Origin: Longibacter salinarum
GTDB taxonomy: Bacteria > Bacteroidota > Rhodothermia > Rhodothermales > Salinibacteraceae
Direction of reading: 5' to 3'
Length of the DNA: 64,000 nucleotides
NCBI RefSeq assembly: GCF_002554795.1
Contig: NZ_PDEQ01000005.1
Span: forward strand, 186,001 to 250,000
Made by a program: the position numbers and the translations under genes. Below the pieces are notes generated by a model. It was not told where the DNA came from. It searched no databases and saw nothing but the letters and a program-made list of their open reading frames with translations. Positions 33,512-42,849 of the stretch are shown here, in pieces; within the stretch, counting starts at the first letter, position 1, and each line of letters starts with the position of its first letter.

Positions 33512-33582
33512 GGCTTCTAAGCGCGCAGATACGTTTGAACGTTTGCCACCCGATCGTGCCTCCACCAGATCGCCGTAACTCT

Positions 33583-33713
33583 CAATCCCTAATCCGCAAT
33601 CCCAAATACGTAATCCTCAATCCTTAATCCGTAACCCCTAACCCAAAATCCCCAATCCTTAATTCGCAATCCCCAACGTCTCAACGAATCAACGTTCTAA
33701 CGTTGTAACGCAA
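33583..33713. repeat. Thirteen tandem heptamers then five octamers
   Basis: From 33583 to 33673 there are thirteen gap-free 7-mers of consensus (C/T)AATCCN, for example CAATCCC (33583), TAATCCG (33590), TAATCCT (33611), CAATCCT (33618) and TAACCCC (33632). Then five gap-free 8-mers of consensus (C/T)AACGNNN run from 33674 to 33713. Individual words differ by several substitutions, yet no insertion or deletion breaks either phase. Words of the same two families recur at 52552-52646 in the reverse order (octamers first). Confidence 0.85.
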
Positions 33714-33755
33714 AAATGCCAGGCCCGACCGGGGCACCCCCGACCGGACCTGGCA
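33712..33755 (-). terminator. Intrinsic terminator of the TonB receptor gene
   Basis: On the minus strand TGCCAGG (33755-33749) pairs with CCTGGCA (33723-33717), with inner GGGG/CCCC pairs near the loop, followed by five T (33716-33712). It lies 33 bp past the receptor stop. Confidence 0.85.
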
Positions 33756-33760
33756 ATCCC

Positions 33761-33788
33761 TTCGCACTTCAAATTTCGCACTTCGCAC
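33761..33788. repeat. Four heptamers between TonB receptor stop and terminator
   Basis: TTCGCAC (33761), TTCAAAT (33768), TTCGCAC (33775) and TTCGCAC (33782) follow without gap and touch the stop codon of the minus-strand receptor gene. The order stop, TTCGCAC array, terminator repeats what is seen after nuoG. Confidence 0.75.
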
Positions 33789-36763
33789 TAGAAGCTGTAT
33801 TGCATCCGGCCGAAGACGGCCAGGCCGAGCTCCGGTGCACCGGCGAATTCTCTGTGCTCATTGTTGAGGATATTCTTGCCTGTGACGTCGACGCGCAGAC
33901 CCGGGATCGACTGCACCTTGTAGCCCATGCGGGCGTCGAGCAGGAAATACGAGTCCACGGACCCGACGTACGGTCCGGTTTCCACCGGGAAGCCTTCGAC
34001 GTAGTTACCGGTCATCCCAAACGAGAAGCCGTTGTCGAAGCGGTAATCGAACCCGCTCTTGAATTTGAACGCCGGAGCATTGAGCGCGAGGCTCAACGAC
34101 GTGTTGGTCTCGTCGAGCTCTTCGTTGTCGAAGAAGTCATCGCTCAGGAACGACGTGTTCGCGAAAATGGCGAACGCATCCGTTGCCTGCAGTGTCACGG
34201 AGATATCGGTACCGTAGTACGACACCTCACCGAAGTTGCGGTAGCTGAGGAAGCCACCCACCTCATTGCCCGCACCGCCGCCGGGAAGGACTTCCTGATC
34301 CGGTTGGATGATGCCGGTCGGCGTGTCACCCAAACCATTTCCAACGACCCCACCCAGAAGGTCGGCAACGTCCCCGGGAGCAAGGCCACTATTCGCCAAA
34401 TCGTTTAGTAGGCTTTGCACCGTACCATCGCTCGTCGTGCCAAAAATCTCATCCAGTTCGCCGGCAACATCAGCCGTCAGTCCCTGTGCCTGCAGGTACG
34501 CGAGCGGGCTTTCGATCACCAGCGGACCGACGAAGTCTTTTTTCGTCTCGTAGTACCCGTCGATCTGCACGATGAGTCGATCAGAGACAATACCCTTGTA
34601 GCCGACCTCAAAGGTCTGCGTCGTCGTCTGTTCAATCGGAGCGATATCAACCGGCCCATCGACGACCGAGTAGCCCTGTGCACTGGCATCCGGAATTCCA
34701 AACACTACGGCCTCGCCGTTTTCGTTCACCGTGCGACCGCCGAAGAAGCCAAGTCGGTTGGGCTCCTGGGCCATGTAGCCGAAGAGCGATCCGAGAAGAC
34801 CAATTTGCTGTGACGTCAGACCCGCACCGGATAGCTGTTGCTGCACTCCCTGTGTAAACTGCCCCGTCTGCGGATTCAGGGATCCCTGCGCAACTGCAGC
34901 ATAATACGGCAGGAGAGGCAGATTATTCACGTCCAGATTCAGCCCGAAGAATCCCTGAACTGGAAACGAGTACTTGATCTCATTCGACTGGCGGAAATTG
35001 TCGAACGTGTACCCGTCTGCCGCGCCGAGCCCCCGGAAAACAAGGTCAAACCCACCGGGCAGCGGCTGCCGCTGTGCTTCTACGTCGAGGAAAAGCGAGT
35101 TGGTACCGGGCGAGGAAAACGAACGGTTGTAGCTTCCTCGCAACGTGTTCGTCGGCGTCGCCTTGTAGACCAGCGCGACACGCGGCGACAGTTGCACCTC
35201 CTCCACCACGTTGTTGTAATCGGCGCGAGCGGCGAGCGTGAGTGCAAATTTCTCGCTCAGATCCGTCGTCGTCTGCGTATATGCGCCGTACTCCTGAATC
35301 AGATCGTCGTCTTCGTTTCGCCCGACGATCTGACTGTTCGTTCGCGGCACCGTGATGTCACTGTCGGCACCAATAATAACCTGCGTGCTGATCGATGAGG
35401 CGCTGAAGTCATACTGAATCTGGTTGTTATACTGCACGCTCTGGTCGCGCACCAGGTTGCCGCCACCGTACACGTAGGTGTCGGGGCCGCCGTCGTTGAC
35501 GTTGATGTACGACTGCGCGAAGAGCCCGCCCGACTGTACGCGCAACTGGCCATAGTAGTAGCCGAATCCTTCCGCCTGCAGCGTACCGATCCCGGACTGC
35601 ACAGCACCCGTCAGTTCGGCGTAGCCACCATTGAGCGAGATCGTCGTATTGTCGCCCGGCTGGTACTGCAGCAGGCCGTTCACATTGACCTTGCTGTAGA
35701 TGTCCTCGCGACGGAGCCGGGCTGCGTCTGCCTGACCGTCGCCATCCGTATCGATGCGATCGAAGCTGCGCCCCTCGAGTGCCGGATCATCCAGGTCCTG
35801 GTACACGCGGTAGCGGGAAATCTCGAGCGAGTCTGGGCGATCGTTGATGTCAAGCTCCCAGTCCTCGGCGCGGGCGTACTGCCCCGTGACCTTATAGCCC
35901 CAGTTATCGCTGAACGTACCGGCGTGGCGGAACTGCCCCCCGAAGAACTGACGCGACCCACCCGATACCGCGACGGTCGTGCCGGGATAGTTGAACGGGT
36001 CCTTCGTGAAGTAGTGAATCACGCCGCTGTCGACGCCTGGTCCGTACAGCGCTGACCCCGGTCCGCGCACGACCTCCACGCGCTCGACGTCGACCGTCAT
36101 ATTGGGCATGATGCTGTGCACGTTCACGCCGAGCGAGGGAACCGACGCCTGCCGATAGTCGGTCAGCACGAACGCGGAGCCGCTGAACGCCTCGTTGAAT
36201 CCACGAAGCACCACCTCGCGCCGGTCGATGCCGGTCTGCGCCATGTCGACACCTGGCGTGGCGCGGAGCACTTCCACCGACGAGGTCGACACCGTCGCCT
36301 CGATCTCATCCGGCTGCAGCACCGAAATAGAGGCCGGCGCATCCAGTATCTTCTCCTGACGACGCGACGCCGAGACGACGACCTGATCCAGGCTGGCCGT
36401 CTGAATCTTGAGCGCCACAGCGAGCTCGGCCATCTCGCCCTCTTCGACTGTCACCGGCAGCTCCTGCGACTGGTAGCCCACGAAACGAAACTCCACCAGG
36501 TACCGACCGGGATCGATACCGGAGATCGAGTAGGTGCCATCGGGATTGGTGGCGGTGCCGCGGACGATGTCGGGCGAACCTTCTGCTCGAACGGCAATGT
36601 TGGCGCCAACCAGCGGCGATCGGTCGTCGGCGTCACGAACCATGCCCTCGATTCCGGTTTGCTGGGCATAAGCGATGTCAGGGGCACCGGCCATCCAGAG
36701 GAGCAGCACCAACGCTGCGAGCCACGGGGGGACGAAGGGGGTCAAACTCACGCGTGCGTTCAT
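33788..36763 (-). CDS. TonB-dependent outer-membrane receptor
   Basis: The 991-residue receptor has a signal peptide from ATG 36763 (LAALVLLLWMAGAPDIAYAQ). A CarboxypepD_reg-like domain follows at about 38-125 (IEGMVRDADDRSPLVGANI, YLVEFRFVGYQSQEL). The plug domain has VVVSASRRQEKILDAPASI and VEVVRGPGSALYGPGVDSG. A beta-barrel fills the rest, with a terminal aromatic residue (FGRMQYSF). The ligand is unknown: barrel loops are rich in Asn, Gly and Gln, and no SusD partner is next to it, so this is likely a siderophore, cobalamin or peptide receptor rather than a polysaccharide pair. The downstream M19 dipeptidase is not co-oriented as a downstream partner (it lies upstream on the same strand). 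Confidence 0.93.
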   Translation of the reverse strand: MNARVSLTPFVPPWLAALVLLLWMAGAPDIAYAQQTGIEGMVRDADDRSPLVGANIAVRAEGSPDIVRGTATNPDGTYSISGIDPGRYLVEFRFVGYQSQELPVTVEEGEMAELAVALKIQTASLDQVVVSASRRQEKILDAPASISVLQPDEIEATVSTSSVEVLRATPGVDMAQTGIDRREVVLRGFNEAFSGSAFVLTDYRQASVPSLGVNVHSIMPNMTVDVERVEVVRGPGSALYGPGVDSGVIHYFTKDPFNYPGTTVAVSGGSRQFFGGQFRHAGTFSDNWGYKVTGQYARAEDWELDINDRPDSLEISRYRVYQDLDDPALEGRSFDRIDTDGDGQADAARLRREDIYSKVNVNGLLQYQPGDNTTISLNGGYAELTGAVQSGIGTLQAEGFGYYYGQLRVQSGGLFAQSYINVNDGGPDTYVYGGGNLVRDQSVQYNNQIQYDFSASSISTQVIIGADSDITVPRTNSQIVGRNEDDDLIQEYGAYTQTTTDLSEKFALTLAARADYNNVVEEVQLSPRVALVYKATPTNTLRGSYNRSFSSPGTNSLFLDVEAQRQPLPGGFDLVFRGLGAADGYTFDNFRQSNEIKYSFPVQGFFGLNLDVNNLPLLPYYAAVAQGSLNPQTGQFTQGVQQQLSGAGLTSQQIGLLGSLFGYMAQEPNRLGFFGGRTVNENGEAVVFGIPDASAQGYSVVDGPVDIAPIEQTTTQTFEVGYKGIVSDRLIVQIDGYYETKKDFVGPLVIESPLAYLQAQGLTADVAGELDEIFGTTSDGTVQSLLNDLANSGLAPGDVADLLGGVVGNGLGDTPTGIIQPDQEVLPGGGAGNEVGGFLSYRNFGEVSYYGTDISVTLQATDAFAIFANTSFLSDDFFDNEELDETNTSLSLALNAPAFKFKSGFDYRFDNGFSFGMTGNYVEGFPVETGPYVGSVDSYFLLDARMGYKVQSIPGLRVDVTGKNILNNEHREFAGAPELGLAVFGRMQYSF

Positions 36764-37272
36764 GTTTGCTAGTATCGAGGGGTCAATCAACGAATCCGGA
36801 TTGTGGAGAAAAGCGCTTCCTGCTGACGTTTCGATTCGGAAATATCGCTACAGGAAACGGGCAGACGTGGGTATGTAGGGAAGCGAATGAAATGCGTAAT
36901 TCACCATGCGACCGCACGACACAATCTTAGTGACGGCGACAACTCTATGTACGAAATGAGAACTCCACAATCAAAGAAACGTGAAGATTCTCCCGGTGTC
37001 CGAGCACGACCACCATTCGTTTTGCCACGATGATGGGCGTTTAGATGGAGCACGGATGAACACGATCAAGCTTTGAGGGATCCAGGTCGCCCGTAAAGGT
37101 GTGGAGGATCAACCCGGGTCTTTCTGGACCATTCTCTAAAAGAAAGGCCCCCCGGAAATGAACACACTGGATAGCGCCACAGAGGACCGCTCCCGCCACG
37201 CGATAAAGTTCCTTCCCAACCCAGCGCCGAGGGTCGATTCGTTTTGTCATTGCCAACGGCGCACGCTGCTTT
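36764..37272. other. Spacer with no convincing gene
   Basis: 509 bp between the receptor start and the dipeptidase stop. A 71-codon minus-strand frame at 37041-37256 has third-position GC near 50%, lower than real genes here, and no recognisable family, so it is not called. No clear promoter box was found. Confidence 0.4.
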
Positions 37273-38445
37273 TCACCGAACCGGCAACGTACGTCGGAGC
37301 AGCCGAACGACGTTGCCGCCCATAATCCGACGGATTTCGCTTTCGGAAAACCCTTCTTCCAGTAATGCGTCCGTCAATACAGAGAGTCCGCCCGCATCGA
37401 ATGGGGGAGTGACCGTCCCATCGAAGTCGCTTCCGAGGGCGACATGCTCCACGCCGACGAGATCGGCAACATGACGCATTGCTCGCGCAATCGCAGATGG
37501 ATCGGTGCTGCACACGACCGACGGCCACGTCCCGACGCCAATCACACCATCTCGGGCGGCGATGGCGCGAATCTGCCGATCCGACAGGTTGCGCGGCGTA
37601 TCGCACGTGGCACGGACGCCGGTATGTGACACAACAACCGGGCGATCGGTCATCGCCAGAACCTCGTCGATCACCTCTGTCGAGGCATGCGCCAGGTCGA
37701 TGAGAAGCTTCCGCTCCTCCAGCCTCCGCACGACCGAGCGGCCGAACGGCGTCAGTCCTCCCTTCTCCATTCCGGTCGCCGATCCGCCAAGTCCATTGTC
37801 GTGCAGGTGAAGCAGGCCCATCATCCGGAAGCCGGCATCGGCCAGCACGTCCACGTTGTCGATATCTCCCTCCAGCGCGTGCAATCCCTCGATCGCGAGG
37901 ATACCAGCAACCCGGTTCGGCTCATCAACCCGGGCCATCATGGCGTTCTCCAGATCTGCCTGCGTGCGAACGATGGTGAGCTTATCGCCAGAGCGGTCGG
38001 CAAAGTCATGCAGGCGCTTGGACTGATAGAGCGCGCGCTGCAGTAGACTCGTCCACGTCCCGATCGGCCACCGCTGGGCGGCCACGAGGTAGGTGATTTG
38101 ATCCGAATCGGACGGCGTGCCCTGGTAGCTTCCCGTCGGCACCTTCGTCACGACCGAAAAGGTCTGGAGTCCGACATTTCCGGTTTGAAGCCGATCCAGA
38201 TCTGAGTGGCCCCGCTCGTACGACGACAGCAGATCTCGATTCCAGAGTAGAAAATCGTTGTGGAGGTCCGCCACCATGAGACGCTCGTGCAATGCCTTAC
38301 CGGCATCCGACGCCCGAAACGGTGGCTCAACACTTGTATCGTTGTACCGCGCATCGACGAGCGGCGCGACGACGAAGAAAAACCCGATGACAGCCAGAAG
38401 CAGAAGGACGGAAACGACGTACGCAGCAACTCGAAGCATAGACAT
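37273..38445 (-). CDS. M19-family membrane dipeptidase
   Basis: The 390-residue zinc dipeptidase resembles the renal dipeptidase family. An N-terminal membrane segment (VAAYVVSVLLLLAVIGFFFVV) anchors or exports it. Zinc and catalytic motifs are DLHNDFLLWN (His-x-Asp), EGLHAL (bridging Glu), GLLHLHDNGLGG, IDLAHASTEVID, VVSHTGVRATCDTPRN and LGSDFDGTVTPP. These enzymes cut dipeptides, including ones with D-residues, and act in the periplasm or at the surface. ATG 38445 is chosen, with ATG 38439 as an alternative. It lies 95 bp upstream of nothing related; the TolC gene stop is at 38541 on the same strand. Confidence 0.92.
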   Translation of the reverse strand: MSMLRVAAYVVSVLLLLAVIGFFFVVAPLVDARYNDTSVEPPFRASDAGKALHERLMVADLHNDFLLWNRDLLSSYERGHSDLDRLQTGNVGLQTFSVVTKVPTGSYQGTPSDSDQITYLVAAQRWPIGTWTSLLQRALYQSKRLHDFADRSGDKLTIVRTQADLENAMMARVDEPNRVAGILAIEGLHALEGDIDNVDVLADAGFRMMGLLHLHDNGLGGSATGMEKGGLTPFGRSVVRRLEERKLLIDLAHASTEVIDEVLAMTDRPVVVSHTGVRATCDTPRNLSDRQIRAIAARDGVIGVGTWPSVVCSTDPSAIARAMRHVADLVGVEHVALGSDFDGTVTPPFDAGGLSVLTDALLEEGFSESEIRRIMGGNVVRLLRRTLPVR

Positions 38446-38540
38446 TTTTCGGCATCGTCCGGGGCTCACGCGAAAACGAGTGGTTTCGCGAACATACCGC
38501 TTCTTTTCCTGAATTGCAGGTGTTGTACCACATCGACCCG

Positions 38541-40019
38541 TTAGTTCTGCATCGCCAGATCTGAAAGTGTCAGTCGACGAAGGGTGTAATACTCGACCCA
38601 GAAATTACGGAGCGTTTGCGCATATGCGCGCCGGGCCTGGTCTTTCTCACGCTGCGCGTTGAACAGGTCCGTGATGCTGATTTTACCGACCGTGTAGCGA
38701 TTCCGAGACACCTCAAATCGGCGGCGCGCGACGGTCGCCGCCCGTTCCGCCGTCTGCACCTGATCGCGAAGCTGCTTCACGCGGAGCACCTGGAAGTACA
38801 CCTCGTCCTCCAGCTCCTCGCGCTTCCGTTCGTTATCGATGCGCGTGCGCTCCAGCTCAGCCTCCGCCGCTTCCACGCCCTCGCTGCCCCGCCCCCAGCG
38901 GTACAGCGGCATGCGAAAACTGATGCCGAATTGCTGCTGATCCAGCGGATTCCGGTACGCATCGTCAAGGGATGGCGCCGACTGGTTGAGCCCGTATCGC
39001 GCGATGAGCGTTGCCGAGAATCCGGTGCGTCCCTTCGCCTCGGCGACGTCGCTCTGCGCCAGCACCATCCCCCGTTCGAGTTCGGCGAAATCCGGGCGTC
39101 GTGAGCGTGCCCGCTCCACGGCCACGTCCGGCGAAATCTCAACCGGGGGCAATTTTTCGGGCGGCCGAGCATGTGCTAGACTTCGCGCCTCCCTTCCAAG
39201 CGTGCGCTGAAGAGCCTGACGCGCCTGCTCGAGCTCGATCTGAGCCTCCTGCCGGGCGGTCTTCGCATTCAGCAACTCCAGCTCCGTCTGTAGCAGCTCG
39301 TTCTCGGCAATGCGTCCGATGTCGAATCGTCCCTGCGACAGCGTGTAGATCGTGTCGTTGACCGCCACGTTGAAGTCCGCAATCTCTGCGTTGATTTGCG
39401 CGATGTAGAGCGCGAAGTAGCGGTCGGCCGTGGTCACGGCTACGCGAGCGAGATCCTCATTGAGCGTCTTATTCGCGACCTCAAGCTGGAGCGGAGCGAG
39501 GCGGCGACCCCAGCGGTCGCTATTGTACTGAAAAAGCGGTTGCTCCAACCCAATCGAGAATGGCGATGTCTGCCACTGCTGGAAATTGGCACGGTCCCCA
39601 AACTGATTTACGCGGCTGAGCCCGGACCGAACGTTGATTTCCGTTCCGGTCCACGGGAGGACCTGCTCCAGGCTCAGGTTTGCTCTCGAAAAAGTCCGGC
39701 TCTGCTCAACGTAGCGGACGGAACCATCATCCTGAACGACGTCCGTAATGGATCGCTCAAGTCCCGGTGCGCTTCCGGTTAACGCAAGTGACGGAAGATA
39801 GGCAGCCTGCGTCGCGTTGAATTGCGCTTCATCTGATCGGTATGCCAGTCGAGCCGAGGCGGCAGCGGGGCTCTCCGACTGTGCGCGGGCGATGGCCGCC
39901 TGCAGCGAAAGGGAGTCGGACGATGCCGGACGTATCTCCGAGCGGAGGGAGGGCTGCTGTGCCCACCCGTTCACTACGCCGGGGAGAAGACAGACGAAGA
40001 TGAGAACAGACACTCTCAT
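38541..40019 (-). CDS. TolC-family outer-membrane efflux protein
   Basis: The 492-residue OEP-family protein has a signal peptide from ATG 40019 (VSVLIFVCLLPGVVNGWAQ). Two OEP repeats are visible: SLQAAIARAQSESPAAASAR through the helical barrel, then a second half with VAVERARSRRPDFAELERG. Long helices (LLQTELELLNAKTARQEAQI, QVQTAERAATVARRRFEV) and YTVGKISITDLFNAQRE are family hallmarks. It should form the outer-membrane channel of a tripartite exporter with the permease and adaptor genes upstream in the same operon (gap 75 bp). Confidence 0.93.
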   Translation of the reverse strand: MRVSVLIFVCLLPGVVNGWAQQPSLRSEIRPASSDSLSLQAAIARAQSESPAAASARLAYRSDEAQFNATQAAYLPSLALTGSAPGLERSITDVVQDDGSVRYVEQSRTFSRANLSLEQVLPWTGTEINVRSGLSRVNQFGDRANFQQWQTSPFSIGLEQPLFQYNSDRWGRRLAPLQLEVANKTLNEDLARVAVTTADRYFALYIAQINAEIADFNVAVNDTIYTLSQGRFDIGRIAENELLQTELELLNAKTARQEAQIELEQARQALQRTLGREARSLAHARPPEKLPPVEISPDVAVERARSRRPDFAELERGMVLAQSDVAEAKGRTGFSATLIARYGLNQSAPSLDDAYRNPLDQQQFGISFRMPLYRWGRGSEGVEAAEAELERTRIDNERKREELEDEVYFQVLRVKQLRDQVQTAERAATVARRRFEVSRNRYTVGKISITDLFNAQREKDQARRAYAQTLRNFWVEYYTLRRLTLSDLAMQN

Positions 40020-40094
40020 ATGAACCGGGACGAAGCGAATACGGGTAAACACGGGACGTTCGGGCATGCGCGGATGGTTTCGCGTGCCGACGTA

Positions 40095-41447
40095 TTATTC
40101 GTGGCGAAGAGCGACCACCGGGTCACGCTCCGCGGCCCGCTTGGCAGGCAAGTAGCCGAACAGGAGCCCGACGCCAGCAGACACCACGAAGGCGAGAAGC
40201 ACCGCGGGTAGCGTTACGATCGTCGGGATGTCGGTCGCAGCCTCGATGCCAACGCTAATAGCGATTCCGAGGCAAATGCCCACCACGCCGCCAATGCTCG
40301 AAATCGACAGCGCCTCGACCACGAACTGAACCGTGATATCCCACTGCGTCGCCCCGACGGCCCGACGAACTCCGATCTCACGGATGCGCTCCATCACCGA
40401 CGCCAGCATGATGTTCATGATGCCGATGCCACCGACGATGAGCGAAATCGACGCAATGGCGGCGAGGACAACGTTGAAAACGGTTTGCGTGCGACGCTCC
40501 TGGGCAAGTAGTTGCTCGGGGACGACGACCTGGTAGTCGACGACATCATTGTGCCTTCGCTTCAACATACGATCGACCACCTCCGCTACAGGGCGAACGT
40601 ATCCCGATCCCGCCGTGCGGACAACCAGCCGGTCGATCTGATGGCCGACCTCCATCTCCGCCCCTCGGTAGCCGCGCCGTTGCGCGAAACGGGTCGAGTT
40701 GGCATCGCGAGCGGCCGCCTCAAGATCGCGACGACTCAGGCGCGACCGGTCGACATACCGGGTAAGTAGCGTCGACAACGGCGTGTAGATATCGTAGTCG
40801 TAGTCGCGCAACCCCAGCGACTGCCGACTCTCTTTTGACAATCCCCGCGGCTGCATGACCCCGATCACGGTCAGCCAGATGTCACCCACCTTGATTCGTC
40901 CGCCGATCGCTTCCTCTTTGGGGAAAAACCGGGCTTTGACCTTCTGCCCGATGACGGCGACAGGTTTTGCGGTGCGAAGATGGTCGTCCGTAATGGCCGT
41001 TCCCTCCGCGACGTCAACCGACGAATGGAAGTATGCCGGCGTCACGCCCACGATCTTCGTCGTGCGTCGAATCCCCGCCTGAATGGCGGTCGTCTCGAAG
41101 ACCGTTTCCGGACTGATGCTTTCCACCCCTGGCACGATGTCCTCGATGCTTCGAGCATCCGCAAGCGTGAGTCCGGGTGAGTAGGGGCGCGAGCCGTCTT
41201 CTTCTGCATCGTCCTCCGATACCGTGCCCTGCTCCTGCTCGACGATCGGCGTGACGATGACGTTCGTCGCTCCGAGAATGCGAATCTGCCGCAGGATCTC
41301 CTGCTCTGCGCCATGACCGATCGCGAGCATCGCGATGACCGAGCCCACCCCAAAGATGATACCGAGCGAGGTAAGAGCGGCGCGGAGCTTGTTTTGCGCG
41401 ATGGCCTCGAACGCGTTCGTAACGTTGTACGTCAGTTTTTCTAGCAC
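40095..41447 (-). CDS. MacB-type ABC transporter permease
   Basis: The 450-residue permease has the MacB/FtsX layout: a first membrane helix near the N-terminus (LRAALTSLGIIFGVGSVIAMLA), a long periplasmic MacB core (about 50-310), and three C-terminal helices (VVLAAIASISLIVGGIGIMN, ISSIGGVVGICLGIAISVGI, LLAFVVSAGVGLLFGYLPA). The start is a GTG at 41447. In MacB the ATPase is fused or encoded nearby; here it is not fused, and no ATPase lies in the window. It works with the TolC and adaptor genes, probably to export a peptide, lipid or toxic compound. Confidence 0.92.
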   Translation of the reverse strand: MLEKLTYNVTNAFEAIAQNKLRAALTSLGIIFGVGSVIAMLAIGHGAEQEILRQIRILGATNVIVTPIVEQEQGTVSEDDAEEDGSRPYSPGLTLADARSIEDIVPGVESISPETVFETTAIQAGIRRTTKIVGVTPAYFHSSVDVAEGTAITDDHLRTAKPVAVIGQKVKARFFPKEEAIGGRIKVGDIWLTVIGVMQPRGLSKESRQSLGLRDYDYDIYTPLSTLLTRYVDRSRLSRRDLEAAARDANSTRFAQRRGYRGAEMEVGHQIDRLVVRTAGSGYVRPVAEVVDRMLKRRHNDVVDYQVVVPEQLLAQERRTQTVFNVVLAAIASISLIVGGIGIMNIMLASVMERIREIGVRRAVGATQWDITVQFVVEALSISSIGGVVGICLGIAISVGIEAATDIPTIVTLPAVLLAFVVSAGVGLLFGYLPAKRAAERDPVVALRHE

Positions 41448-41487
41448 GACGAAGAGGGAAGCGTTGACTCAGTTCGGGAGGGACACG

Positions 41488-42849
41488 CTACCTGCTTCCG
41501 CCGGGGGGCGGCAGAGGAGAATTGACAAACAGCGCCCCGGTCCCCCCGCTGCCAGACCCATCGGCGGACGCCGAACGGGCGTCCTCAGAACGCGGTTGCG
41601 CAGCCTTCAATCGGTGAAGAGGCAAATCCGACGTATCCCGTGGGATGGAAAGAAAAATTCGATCCTTCGGCTGCACCCCCTGCTCGACGATGGCGCTGTT
41701 GTCGTTAATCAGTCCGACGTTCACTTCCTGGCGCACGACGCCGCTGCCTTCGCGGAGAAAAACATACGTCAGCGAGTCGCCCTCTGAATGCAGCGTTTCG
41801 ATTGGGACGTGAAGCGCGCGCTCCCGCTGTGCGACCAGGATCGTGTTGCTCGTCGTCATCGCTGGGCGAAGCGTCGAGTCCGACCCGGCAATCTCAACGA
41901 TGACCTCGAACACCTTCGCGTCGCTGTTTGGGCGCTGCTGACCGATGTTCGCTACTTTCGAGACCCGACCGGACAGCTTCTTGTCCGGATCGGCATCGAG
42001 CCCGATCGTGACCTGTTGCCCCGGCTGCAGCTTCTGAACGTCGACCTCGTTCACGAACGTCACCGACTCCATCACCGACAAATCCGGCAGCGTTGCCACG
42101 ACCGGATCACCGTAGCGCGTGCTGCTTCCCTCCGTTACCTTATCGCCCTTCCAATCACGGTGATAGACAACCATTCCAGACGTGGGCGCACGGATCGTGA
42201 ACTTGTTGCTCAACTCGTTCAATTGCTCCATCTGCCGCCGGTCTTCAAGCAACTCCGCCTCCACCTCGCGCATCGTCGCCTCCGCTCGCCGAACCTTCGT
42301 CTTATAATTGACCTGGGCCTTCTCATAATCGCGCTGCGCGCGCTCGTACTCGATCTCTGCCCGGCGCTGCACGGACGGGGCCTCGTACTGCGACTGCTCT
42401 TTATTTAACTTCGCCTCCTCCATCACAAACCGGAGGTCGACGATGGCATCACGAGCCTCGCTGAGGGTAAGCGTCGTATCCAACTGCGCCTGTTCGAACT
42501 TCGAACTTGACTTCTGGAGACTGAGCCGCGCCTCTTCCGTTTTCTCCTGCAGGGGCGAACGGTCCAGCTCTGCCACAAAATCTCCGGAATCAACCTCCGT
42601 TCCTTCATCTACAAGCTTCGCAATCTCCATTTCAAAAATACGAACCCGACTGGCCCCCGACGGGCCCTTGATCTGAACCGAGTTCTTCGCCTGGAGCTCA
42701 CCGGTCGTCGTCACCTCCACACGAAAAGGTCCCACATCCGGCGTCGTAGTTAACGGCTTCGACACGACACCTTCGTCGCCCGTCCACCACCCAACGCCGA
42801 CTAGCAGGACAAGCACCAAAAATCCGATTGCGTACGTACGTCTTTGCAT
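41488..42849 (-). CDS. Periplasmic adaptor (HlyD/MacA-type) of an efflux system
   Basis: The 453-residue membrane-fusion protein has a single N-terminal membrane segment (TYAIGFLVLVLLVGVGWWTG). A barrel-sandwich lead (VTTTGELQAKNSVQIKGPSG) is followed by a long coiled-coil hairpin (about 115-230; YERAQRDYEKAQVNYKTKVR), the return lipoyl half (FTIRAPTSGMVVYHRD), a beta-barrel domain and a membrane-proximal domain. The C-terminal 35 residues are low-complexity (SADGSGSGGTG). ATG 42849 is preferred over the 15-codon longer form. It is the first gene of the three-gene set; the gap to the permease is 40 bp. Confidence 0.92.
   Translation of the reverse strand: MQRRTYAIGFLVLVLLVGVGWWTGDEGVVSKPLTTTPDVGPFRVEVTTTGELQAKNSVQIKGPSGASRVRIFEMEIAKLVDEGTEVDSGDFVAELDRSPLQEKTEEARLSLQKSSSKFEQAQLDTTLTLSEARDAIVDLRFVMEEAKLNKEQSQYEAPSVQRRAEIEYERAQRDYEKAQVNYKTKVRRAEATMREVEAELLEDRRQMEQLNELSNKFTIRAPTSGMVVYHRDWKGDKVTEGSSTRYGDPVVATLPDLSVMESVTFVNEVDVQKLQPGQQVTIGLDADPDKKLSGRVSKVANIGQQRPNSDAKVFEVIVEIAGSDSTLRPAMTTSNTILVAQRERALHVPIETLHSEGDSLTYVFLREGSGVVRQEVNVGLINDNSAIVEQGVQPKDRIFLSIPRDTSDLPLHRLKAAQPRSEDARSASADGSGSGGTGALFVNSPLPPPGGSR

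Noticed and set aside
33583-33673. Telomere-like end of a linear replicon
   Set aside because: The (C/T)AATCCN words look telomere-like, but the array is short, degenerate and inside a spacer between nuoA and a TonB receptor gene.
37041-37256. 71-codon minus-strand frame after the dipeptidase gene
   Set aside because: Third-position GC is near 50%, below real genes here, and no family was recognised; kept only as a remark in the spacer entry.
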